DNA of 56,794 bases, taken from the NCBI GenBank assembly GCA_030692765.1, contig JAUYUB010000025.1:1-56794 (forward strand), written 5' to 3'. A program made the position numbers and the translations under genes. The stretch comes from Sulfuricurvum sp. (GTDB taxonomy: Bacteria; Campylobacterota; Campylobacteria; Campylobacterales; Sulfurimonadaceae). Shown here in pieces: positions 18,094-25,947 of this stretch. Position 1 is the first letter of the stretch, and the number at the start of each line of letters is the position of its first letter. The notes beneath the pieces are model-generated. The model made no database searches. It worked only from the letters and a program-made list of their open reading frames with translations, and was not told the DNA's origin.

Positions 18094-19968
18094 ATGGCAT
18101 CTATATTTAATGCACTTCATATCGGTTACAGTGGGCTTAACGCAGCTCAAGTCGGTATTGATACTACGGGTCATAATATCGCCAATGCTGAAACTGAAGG
18201 CTATACTCGTCAAAGAGTAGTTACCTCTGAAGCCACTCCGGTAGCTATTACTCCAGGTGCCAGAGGCAATGGGACAAAAATTTCTGAAATCATTCGTGTA
18301 TTTGATTCATTTGTCAATAATCGCTACAGTGCAACGGCACAAAGCAAAGAGTATTCGGACACGCTTAAAAAAAATCTGGAAGAGTTGTCAACCTATTTTC
18401 CTGATATTGATAATGTCGGTATTAAAGAAGATTTGAAAAATTATTTTGATTTGTGGCAATCGCTTGCATCAAATCCAAGTAATACGGCAGTAAAGGTTGC
18501 ATTGGCGCAGCAAGCGCAGACGTTAACGCAACATATTTCGCAGACACAAGCAAAAATCGAAGCTTTGCAACAATCAACGGACGATCAACTTTTGGCAAAT
18601 GTTGAAGAGGTCAATCGCATAGGTGCGCAGATTGCGAATTTGAATGCGGCGATAGATACAGCAGAAAGCGACGGTGTCAGTAATGCCAATGATTTACGGG
18701 ATCAACGTGAAATGCTTTCGATGTCATTGAATAAACTAATCGGTGCTACGGTATTTTCTGGAAACTTACGAACTAATATGCCGGTTGACAGTAACATAGC
18801 AACTAAGACGGGAAGCTATACGATACAAGTGGGCGGATTTAACGTTGTTGATGGCTCCTTTTTTCACCCTATCGGTATCGATGCTAAAAGCAATGCGGGA
18901 CAATTTAATGATATCTATTATGAGCGTCAAGACGGGGTGAAGTTTCCATTTGCTGATAAAATAACCGGCGGAAAAATTGGGGCGTTGATAGAGCTACGAG
19001 GTAGTTTGATAGGTGCTGACGGTAAGTTTAAAGATGGACTTTTGAATGAAACCATGAAAACATTTGACGTGTTTTCAAAAGGATTGATAGAAGGTACTAA
19101 CAATCTTTATGCACAAGCAGCCACGGGTTCGATGCAATCCAATGCGTTGTCTTTTAGCGACAATCAATCATTACTCAGCACGGATGAAAATTTCAAATCA
19201 GGAACCTTTGATCTTGTAGCGTATGATATCAATGGAAATGAAGTCGCCCGTAGAAGTGTAACTATCAATACGAGTACGGTTATTGCCAATGCGAGTGCAA
19301 CAAATTTATTGAGTGATGGTGTTACGCCAAATAGTATTGCGCAGCAGTTGCAAGCGCAAAAAGACGATACCGGCGATAACAATGCTCTCAATGACATTGA
19401 TGATATGATTACGGCTACCTTTGCAAAGCCAAGTAACATCTTTGGCCTTTCGATGAAAGGCAATTATGCTTCTGCCGGATTCACTTTTTCGATTGAAGAC
19501 CATGGTACTAATTTTGCAGGTGTTACAGGGATAAACCGATTTTTTGACGGAAATAATGCTAAAAATATAGAGTTGAGTGCCCCTTTGAAAACGAATGCAT
19601 CTGATATTCGTGCATTTAAAGCTCCATCTTTTGGGGATAACCAAACAGCATTGGATATGGTGCAACTCCAATTTTCTTCTTTTGATTTTATAGAGGGCTA
19701 TAATAAATCAGTATCCACTACAATCTATGGTTATTTTGATCTGGCAGTTACGCGAGTAGGAACACGAACCAATTCAGTTATTGCTGCCAATGATACGATA
19801 ACCGCACAATTCAATGCTATCAAGCAAGAACATGATTCTATAAGCAAGGTAAGTATTGATGAAGAGATGGCCAATCTTATCCGTTATCAAACTTCATACG
19901 GTGCCGCTGCAAAAGTTATTACTACGATCGATCAGATGATGGTGACCCTTTTAGGACTAAAGCAGTAA
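18094..19968 (+). CDS. flgK: Flagellar hook-associated protein FlgK (HAP1)
   Basis: FlgK joins the hook to the filament. The 624-residue protein has the conserved N-terminal helix (LHIGYSGLNAAQVGIDTTGHNIANAET, residues 8-34, with TEGYTRQR after it) and a C-terminal helical segment with DEEMANLIRYQTSYGAAAKVI. These ends pack against neighbouring subunits; the middle, rich in Asn, Ser and Thr, is surface-exposed and variable. It is probably read both from the sigma-54 promoter at flgI and from the sigma-28 promoter at flgM. Confidence 0.96.
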   Translation: MASIFNALHIGYSGLNAAQVGIDTTGHNIANAETEGYTRQRVVTSEATPVAITPGARGNGTKISEIIRVFDSFVNNRYSATAQSKEYSDTLKKNLEELSTYFPDIDNVGIKEDLKNYFDLWQSLASNPSNTAVKVALAQQAQTLTQHISQTQAKIEALQQSTDDQLLANVEEVNRIGAQIANLNAAIDTAESDGVSNANDLRDQREMLSMSLNKLIGATVFSGNLRTNMPVDSNIATKTGSYTIQVGGFNVVDGSFFHPIGIDAKSNAGQFNDIYYERQDGVKFPFADKITGGKIGALIELRGSLIGADGKFKDGLLNETMKTFDVFSKGLIEGTNNLYAQAATGSMQSNALSFSDNQSLLSTDENFKSGTFDLVAYDINGNEVARRSVTINTSTVIANASATNLLSDGVTPNSIAQQLQAQKDDTGDNNALNDIDDMITATFAKPSNIFGLSMKGNYASAGFTFSIEDHGTNFAGVTGINRFFDGNNAKNIELSAPLKTNASDIRAFKAPSFGDNQTALDMVQLQFSSFDFIEGYNKSVSTTIYGYFDLAVTRVGTRTNSVIAANDTITAQFNAIKQEHDSISKVSIDEEMANLIRYQTSYGAAAKVITTIDQMMVTLLGLKQ

Positions 19969-20762
19969 TGTTCTATGCCAGTGTCGTCCTGCTTGCAGGC
20001 GTCATCCTTTTATCTTTATTTGGCACTTACTTTTATCCGTTAGACCCCTCTCATCTTGATAAAAACAGTATATTACTTCCCCCTTCCTATAATCATTGGT
20101 TTGGTACTGATCGGTTGGGGCGTGATCTTTTTGCCCGCCTTATCGAAGGGGGGAAGGTCTCTTTGATTATCGGTTTTGTGAGTGCATTGCTGTCAACGTT
20201 TATTGGTCTTTTGTATGGCGTTAGTGCGGCATTGCTTCGGGGTGGTTTTGATAAGCTTTTTATAGTGGTTGTGGACTTATTTTTAACCTTTCCAACCCTC
20301 TTTTTACTCCTTACGCTTGTAAGCTACGTCAATGCCTCTGTATGGGTATTGATACTTATTATATCGATCACGGGATGGATGGGGACAGCGCGCCTTATAC
20401 GCTCAGAGAGTTTTGCCATTGCCTCGAAGCCATTTATCCGTATTTTACATATAGGCAATGTGCATCCTTTTAAAATCATATTTAAATATTATGCACCACT
20501 GCTTGCACCTATCGTATTGATCAGTTTTACTTTTGGTGTAGGTGGGGCGATTTTAGCGGAATCTGGGCTTTCGTTTTTGGGGCTTGGGATTGTTGCCCCA
20601 CAGATGAGCTGGGGAAGTATTCTCAGTACCGGAAAAGAGGTGATTGATATTGCGTGGTGGGTGAGTTTCTTCCCAGGTTTGATGATTTTTATTGTGACAT
20701 TTTCGCTGATGAATATTTCTAATACTTTACAAGCACGTTTGAATCAAAAAGAGGTACAGTAA
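19968..20762 (+). CDS. Orphan OppC/DppC-like ABC transporter permease
   Basis: A 264-residue inner-membrane protein with about six membrane helices. It carries the DppC-type N-terminal HWFGTDRLGRDLFARLI (about residues 44-60) and the conserved permease loop GLSFLGLGIVAPQMSWG near 193-210. Such permeases normally pair with an OppB-type partner, ATPases and a binding protein; none is next to it. The start codon shares a base with the flgK stop (TAATG), so it is translated with the flagellar cluster. Whether partners are encoded elsewhere cannot be seen. Confidence 0.88.
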   Translation: MFYASVVLLAGVILLSLFGTYFYPLDPSHLDKNSILLPPSYNHWFGTDRLGRDLFARLIEGGKVSLIIGFVSALLSTFIGLLYGVSAALLRGGFDKLFIVVVDLFLTFPTLFLLLTLVSYVNASVWVLILIISITGWMGTARLIRSESFAIASKPFIRILHIGNVHPFKIIFKYYAPLLAPIVLISFTFGVGGAILAESGLSFLGLGIVAPQMSWGSILSTGKEVIDIAWWVSFFPGLMIFIVTFSLMNISNTLQARLNQKEVQ

Positions 20763-21076
20763 GTTTTGTTGATATATTTTTAGAAAAGCCTTGAAATTTG
20801 AAGAAGACTGTCTGGAAATGAAAATCGATTCTCACGTAGTACTTTGCTATTGATTAAAATGGAGTAATGAAAAAAACGAGTGGATGAAATCCTCAGAAAA
20901 ATACAACCCGACAGCCTTCTTAACTACCCCACGCTTGCTACCTGACACAAAAAATGGACATTATCATTCCAATGTATCTAATCGAAACATTATAAGCTGT
21001 ACCTTAAAAAGATGTGCTACATCAGGTAGTATTTAATTAGATAGTTTAAACAAATGAGTTATACTGAAGAAAAATC
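20763..21076. other. 314-base gap with no gene identified
   Basis: No convincing gene. One plus-strand frame is nearly open across the gap, broken by a TGA near 20856, and includes a 50-codon stretch from an ATG at 20884 to a TAA at 21034-21036 that I do not recognise. An inverted repeat, CTACCTGA (20938-20945) and TCAGGTAG (21022-21029), and a small hairpin GATGT-GCT-ACATC (about 21011-21023) are present. TATACT at 21060-21065 is a possible -10 for the next gene. Confidence 0.5.
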
Positions 21077-23089
21077 ATGGTTGCCGCTATGTCCTTCCAA
21101 TATTCTTACAATTTTTTGCAACTTATTTCTGATCATCTATCGGATATGTTATGGGTAAAAAATACGAAAGGCGAATATCTTTTTGCGAACAAAGCTATCT
21201 GCGATAATCTTCTGATGGCAAATAATACAGAAGAACCTATCGGAAAAACCGATATCTTTTTTGCGTTGCGTGAGCGAGAAAAACATTCTGAAGATCCTGC
21301 ATGGCATACCTTCGGTGAACTCTGTTTCAACTCTGATGAAGAGGTATTGCGACAAATGAAGCCGATGCAGTTTGAAGAGTTTGGAAACATTCGGGGTGAA
21401 TTAGTCTACCTTGATGTTCATAAAGCACCGTTCTATGACAATGATGGAAATTTAATCGGCATTATCGGCAGCGGTAGAGACATTACCCATCAAAAACATT
21501 TAGAACGCGAGCGGGCAACAACATCGAGGCTGATTGAAAGCGGTCCGGTTGTCGTATTTGAATGGAGTGGTGAGCCCGGATGGCCGATTTTGTATGTCTC
21601 TTCCAACATCGAAGCGGTTTTGGGTATCAAGCAAGACAAACTCATCTCATCTCAAAAACATTTTTCCGATTTTATCCATCCCGATGATATCCAGAGGGTA
21701 GTTTCAGAAGTTAACGATTACTTTTCATCTAAAACACCCATGTTCGTCCAAGAGTATCGACTGCTCAATGAAAACAAAGCGATTGTTTGGATTAAAGATT
21801 TTACCGTTGTCGAATACAATGAGAATGATGTTACTAGGACGATCAAAGGGTACATTATTGACAACACAACAGAAAAATTGGCCGATGAGCGTGCATCACA
21901 TTTTACCTATTACGATCACTTGACAGGACTGCCAAACCGTCTAAAGATGATTGAGGATATGAAACAAACCCCACCTGTAGGGTGCGCTATTTTTAATATC
22001 GACAGTTTTCGGGAGATCAACGACTTCTTTGGTGTCACAAACGGTGATGAATTACTCATCCAGTTGGCAGAAGAATCAAAAAAAAGATGCTTTCCAACGT
22101 ATCGAATCGGAGGAGATGAATTTGCGATTCTTTTTCACAAACCGATCAGTGAATCGGCACTTAAAGAGCTGATTGAGACTATTTTAAACGATATTGACTC
22201 CGTTACCTTCAGTGTGGCGGGAGAAAAAGTAAAAGTCCGTTTTCGTGTCGGGATTGCGTTAGGAAACAAAAAATTATTAACGCGCGCCGATATTGCATTG
22301 CACCGTGCAAAAGAGAAAAAAATCTCTTACGCTCTTTATGAATCCAATGAAAATATCGAAGATAAATACCAAAAAAACATTCAAATGGCCTCATGCATTC
22401 ATCGTGCACTCAGTGAGAATCGAATTGTATGCGTGTATCAACCGATTGTCAATGTTGAAGATCATAAGACCTATAAATACGAGACGTTGGTACGGATGAT
22501 CGATGATGAGGGGAAAGTTATTCTCCCGCTTGACTTTTTATCGATTGCCAAGAAAACTCAACTCTATTCCAAAATCACCCAAAGCGTTATTCATCAAGCG
22601 TGCAGCGCTTTTGAAAATCGTTCAGAGCTGTTTTCAGTGAACCTTTCGATCGATGATATTGAAAATCCCTACACCGTCCAAGAAATCGTTAAAACGATTA
22701 TCCGTACTCAAACGGCAAACCGTATCGTTTTTGAGATACTTGAATCTGAAGGGATTGAAAACTATGAATCAGTCATCCAGTTTGCAACGCAAGTACGTGC
22801 CTTAGGGGCAAAAATTGCCATCGATGATTTCGGGACCGGATATTCAAATTTTGAACACATTTTACGACTAAATATCGATTTTATTAAAATTGACGGTTCG
22901 TTGATTCAAGGAATCGCAAACAATAAACGCCATCAAATCATCGTCGAAACAATTGTCCAATTTGCTCATAAAATGGGAGCAGAAATCATCGCAGAATTTG
23001 TAAGTGATGAAGAGATTTTCAATGTGATCAAAAAAATGGGGATCGAATACTCTCAAGGCTACTTTACGGGAAAACCGGTAGAACTTTAA
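21077..23089 (+). CDS. PAS-PAS-GGDEF-EAL cyclic-di-GMP protein
   Basis: A 670-residue soluble protein. Two PAS domains (about 10-140 and 145-275) precede a GGDEF domain with RIGGDEFAILF near residue 343 and an EAL domain from about 420. The EAL triplet is ETL (YKYETLVRM, about 467-475), while DDFGTGYSNF and DFIKIDG are kept, so the domain may still be active or may only bind the nucleotide. No membrane segment is visible, so it is cytoplasmic. The start is ATG at 21077 or 21089. A C-terminal fragment of a close paralogue lies downstream. Confidence 0.88.
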   Translation: MVAAMSFQYSYNFLQLISDHLSDMLWVKNTKGEYLFANKAICDNLLMANNTEEPIGKTDIFFALREREKHSEDPAWHTFGELCFNSDEEVLRQMKPMQFEEFGNIRGELVYLDVHKAPFYDNDGNLIGIIGSGRDITHQKHLERERATTSRLIESGPVVVFEWSGEPGWPILYVSSNIEAVLGIKQDKLISSQKHFSDFIHPDDIQRVVSEVNDYFSSKTPMFVQEYRLLNENKAIVWIKDFTVVEYNENDVTRTIKGYIIDNTTEKLADERASHFTYYDHLTGLPNRLKMIEDMKQTPPVGCAIFNIDSFREINDFFGVTNGDELLIQLAEESKKRCFPTYRIGGDEFAILFHKPISESALKELIETILNDIDSVTFSVAGEKVKVRFRVGIALGNKKLLTRADIALHRAKEKKISYALYESNENIEDKYQKNIQMASCIHRALSENRIVCVYQPIVNVEDHKTYKYETLVRMIDDEGKVILPLDFLSIAKKTQLYSKITQSVIHQACSAFENRSELFSVNLSIDDIENPYTVQEIVKTIIRTQTANRIVFEILESEGIENYESVIQFATQVRALGAKIAIDDFGTGYSNFEHILRLNIDFIKIDGSLIQGIANNKRHQIIVETIVQFAHKMGAEIIAEFVSDEEIFNVIKKMGIEYSQGYFTGKPVEL

Positions 23090-23327
23090 TACAATATGGT
23101 TTCGAGTTCTAAAAAGTCGATTATCTAACGTTCAAGCTAATGTGATTGCTTGAAGCGAGAAATACTTTCCGCCGAAACCTTTTGCCATAGTATCCTCATA
23201 AAATTATTATTGGAATTATACATTAATAAGTGAAAATTATTAGATTAATACAGACTAGTGCATGTATTTGAGCGATATATTATTTAAGCAAAGTTTAAAA
23301 TAGATAGGGGAAAAAACCCATTTGTAG

Positions 23328-23528
23328 GTTTACACCCTAATACGTGGGATTAGTGTTAACCCGCGCCATCGTATCATTGTTGAAACTATTATTGATTTTT
23401 CTCAAAAAATTGGTGTAAAAACAATTGCTGAATTTGTCAGTGATGAGAATACTTACGATATGATCAAGAAATTGGGAATAGACTATTCACAGGGATATTT
23501 TAGGGGGAAACCGATTCCCCTTGACTGA
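23328..23528 (+). pseudogene. C-terminal remnant of an EAL-domain gene
   Basis: An open stretch of about 66 codons ending in TGA, with no start codon and a TAG just before it, encodes RIIVETIIDFSQKIGVKTIA and then the IAEFVSDE and YSQGYFRGKP motifs. It aligns without gaps to the end of the intact PAS-GGDEF-EAL protein just upstream, where the matching segment begins QIIVETIVQFAHKMGAEIIA. It is therefore the tail of a second copy whose front has been lost. The 240 bases before it hold no recognisable rest of the gene. Confidence 0.8.
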
Positions 23529-23541
23529 GAGATGGGGTGAA

Positions 23542-23745
23542 TTATCGTTGTTTTAACATGGCCTCTGCATTTGTCATTGCATAGGGCCAGGGTAGGTCGA
23601 CAGAATCACAGGATGTTTCCAAACACTCCCCGCAGCCTTTTCCAATATCCGCTTTTTCTTTGATCACTTCAGGGTCATTTCCGTATTTTTCGATGAGATC
23701 GGCAATATCGTCCAAGGTGACATTTTGACAGATACAGACCATCAT
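23542..23745 (-). CDS. BFD-like [2Fe-2S] protein
   Basis: A 67-residue protein with the bacterioferritin-associated ferredoxin pattern: C4-x-C6 in CICQNVT and C38-x-x-C41 in GKGCGEC, which would bind a [2Fe-2S] cluster. An additional Cys46 follows. Such domains pass electrons to bacterioferritin or form part of larger redox enzymes. The start overlaps the stop of the glutathionylspermidine-synthase-like gene by four bases, so it is the third gene of that operon. No bacterioferritin gene is nearby. Confidence 0.75.
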   Translation of the reverse strand: MMVCICQNVTLDDIADLIEKYGNDPEVIKEKADIGKGCGECLETSCDSVDLPWPYAMTNAEAMLKQR

Positions 23746-24920
23746 CGCAGAACATGCCCCACAAATTTTGACATGTTATTGAGGATTTTACTGCCGCGTC
23801 TAAATCCTAAGCCACAAGCTTCGTAGGCGAAGAAAACACCGGCTTGATAACTGTTCCCCTGAGCGTCTTTTGAAAGTTCGACGTACTCTTGGTAAATCGC
23901 TTTAAAATTACCGTAGGGTCCGTCATTTTCTTCAATCATGTTGCCTGACGCATCTAGGATACGAATATTTGCACCTTCGCGACCGAATACTCTTTTTTCA
24001 ACACACGCAGTACCTTTCAACGGCTCAAACGATGTTTTAAGAAGATATGGAGAGTCAGGGAAAAGATCGCAGAGTATTTTGAGCATCCCTTTGGATTGAA
24101 AGAGCAGGGTATAGGCTGGATTTAAAATAATCGCTTTTTGATTGTTGATAATGGAGCTTAATAAACCAGCGAGTTCAGGTTCGTCAATGGCAATGTCTTC
24201 CCATGGAAACAGTTTAAACCAGTATTCATAAGGGTTGTCGTCACTGTCATATATCCCCTCATCATCAAATTTGACACCACCCATAGCCTCAAAGCCTGTT
24301 TCAAATCCCGTATCAATTGCCATTTGTTGAAGTAATCGAACCGTTTGTTCTTCCTCGACGTTATCGTTGATAGAGCTAAAGAGTATTTTCCACCCGTCGT
24401 AGTGTTCATCAAAGGTCTCGGTATCGTCAAAGAGAGTGACAAGTCTACGAAAGTTATCACTGATCGCTTCATACACGTTGTTAAACTGACGTTCTTCATC
24501 CATTTTGTTGTGCTTGAGAATCGCCCATTGCAAGATAGCGGTTTCAAAGAGCGAAGTTGGGGTATCGGCGTTGAACTCGATAAGCTTGATCGGTTTACCG
24601 TCAATACCTCCTGCGAGATCAAATCGGCCATACAAATGCCAATGAACATCATTCTCCCAGCTTTTTTTAATCAATTCAATAAGGTTAAAAGGAATTCCAA
24701 GTTCAAAAAAGAGATTGTTGTCAATTACATGTTGTGCCGCAGTGGCATACATATCATACAGCTCGTTTACGGCCTCATAATAGGCCTCTGCTTCTTGATC
24801 GCTTACGAGAACGAGTTCATCTGCTACATATTTGGTTTGATCGCTGTCGGTGTGCCAATGAAATCCTATTTGTTCCAGGACATTGTCGTTGATTGGTTGA
24901 ATTTTTTGAAGAGTGACCAC
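23742..24920 (-). CDS. Glutathionylspermidine synthase family protein (YgiC/YjfC-like)
   Basis: A 392-residue ATP-grasp ligase of the glutathionylspermidine synthase C-terminal family. Typical blocks are YGRFDLAGG, KLIEFNADTPTSLFE and the late KRVFGREGANIRI (ATP-binding). These free-standing proteins lack the amidase half of true glutathionylspermidine synthetase, and their real substrate is uncertain; they are thought to ligate a peptide or amine. The start is GTG with GGAGG upstream. It lies between a UPF0323-type lipoprotein and a BFD-like gene. Confidence 0.88.
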   Translation of the reverse strand: MVTLQKIQPINDNVLEQIGFHWHTDSDQTKYVADELVLVSDQEAEAYYEAVNELYDMYATAAQHVIDNNLFFELGIPFNLIELIKKSWENDVHWHLYGRFDLAGGIDGKPIKLIEFNADTPTSLFETAILQWAILKHNKMDEERQFNNVYEAISDNFRRLVTLFDDTETFDEHYDGWKILFSSINDNVEEEQTVRLLQQMAIDTGFETGFEAMGGVKFDDEGIYDSDDNPYEYWFKLFPWEDIAIDEPELAGLLSSIINNQKAIILNPAYTLLFQSKGMLKILCDLFPDSPYLLKTSFEPLKGTACVEKRVFGREGANIRILDASGNMIEENDGPYGNFKAIYQEYVELSKDAQGNSYQAGVFFAYEACGLGFRRGSKILNNMSKFVGHVLR

Positions 24921-24922
24921 TA

Positions 24923-25504
24923 TCAGCCTCCAAAGCTGCTAGATGAACCGCTGCTTCTTGAGCTTGATCCGCCAAAAAAGCTTTTTTTAGGACTTCCTGA
25001 AGTTGCTTTACTTCCACTTTGGTTGGCAGAGCGGTGATAAGCAGATTTATTGGAAGCATCCTGATTTTTACGGAAGTTGGAATTGTTCATGAGGGCATTC
25101 CCAATCATATTACCGAGTAATGCTCCCCCTGCTGCTGCGAGAATGGTTCCTCCAAGACCCATCCCCTCGCTACGTGGCTCCGAGTTGAGTTCGGATTTAC
25201 CTTCCTGCATTTTTTTGTACTCTTGGTCGGCCATTGCTTTGAGTTCAGCTTCGCTCATGACACGTTCATGTACCGTACCATTTTCATCAGTTTCATGGAT
25301 AATCGCACGACTTGGTCCTGTTGTAGGCATCTCTTCGATGACAACGTATTTCCCGTTTGGCTGTTGCTCTACAACGAGAAATTTATTGGGTGCTTCGGCA
25401 TTTTGATTTTCCTCTTGCGAGCTTTGACATCCGCTAAGGGCACTTAAGACGGCCAAACCCGCTGTACCCATGATGACGTGTTTCGCGCTAATGTTATGTT
25501 TCAT
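24923..25504 (-). CDS. UPF0323-type lipoprotein
   Basis: A 193-residue secreted lipoprotein. The signal peptide ends in a lipobox, ALSGC (Cys26 when counted from MKHNISAKH), and the mature protein finishes with a Ser/Gly/Arg-rich tail. I placed the start at the ATG at 25504 because it gives a normal signal peptide and is preceded by AGGAGAATTACA. The same pairing of a small lipoprotein with a YgiC-like ligase is seen as YgiB-YgiC in Escherichia coli. Function unknown. Confidence 0.8.
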   Translation of the reverse strand: MKHNISAKHVIMGTAGLAVLSALSGCQSSQEENQNAEAPNKFLVVEQQPNGKYVVIEEMPTTGPSRAIIHETDENGTVHERVMSEAELKAMADQEYKKMQEGKSELNSEPRSEGMGLGGTILAAAGGALLGNMIGNALMNNSNFRKNQDASNKSAYHRSANQSGSKATSGSPKKSFFGGSSSRSSGSSSSFGG

Positions 25505-25514
25505 TGTAATTCTC

Positions 25515-25943
25515 CTATCGTAGTTGTTTGTATTGGGTGGAAGTGAGTTTGAAAATTTTTGAAGAAGCGCGTTCATGTAAGCCGTGAGAATCTTCTATGA
25601 TGAGATCGCTGTGTTGTTCACAAAAATCTCGATTAAAGTGTTTCCCACTTTCATTTGCCGAAGTGGAATAGAGCCATCCATAACGCTCCAGTAGTCGTGC
25701 ATGTCGTGATCCTCCGACATAGCGGAGTGCTTGATTTTTGATGACAAAAGTGGTTTTACGTGCATGACGAACCCAAGTCCGATGCTTGAGAGGGATACGG
25801 GTATGCTGTGTCATCTGTTTAAAGGTAGAGAATACTTTTAGGAATGGTTTATTTTCTGGGCGCCCTTTTGTATGGGCAAGAAGCGATTCATCTTGAGAAA
25901 GAAATCCGACCGTAGTGTCGGTTTGTGCTAAGATGAGGTGCAT
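25515..25943 (-). CDS. Short Sua5/YciO/YrdC-family protein
   Basis: A 142-residue protein with hallmarks of threonylcarbamoyl-AMP synthases: LAQTDTTVGFLS at the N terminus (the PTDT region) and STSANESGK near 92-100. Sua5 proteins make threonylcarbamoyl-AMP for tRNA t6A37. The usual domain is about 190 residues; I believe epsilonproteobacteria often have this short form, so it need not be broken. It lies four bases after carB. Whether it alone supplies t6A cannot be judged. Confidence 0.75.
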   Translation of the reverse strand: MHLILAQTDTTVGFLSQDESLLAHTKGRPENKPFLKVFSTFKQMTQHTRIPLKHRTWVRHARKTTFVIKNQALRYVGGSRHARLLERYGWLYSTSANESGKHFNRDFCEQHSDLIIEDSHGLHERASSKIFKLTSTQYKQLR

Positions 25944-25947
25944 TGGC

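Noticed and set aside
23140-23200. A short minus-strand frame starting MAKGFGGKYFS with a good ribosome-binding site.
   Set aside because: It stops after 18 codons and has no recognisable match, so I did not call it.
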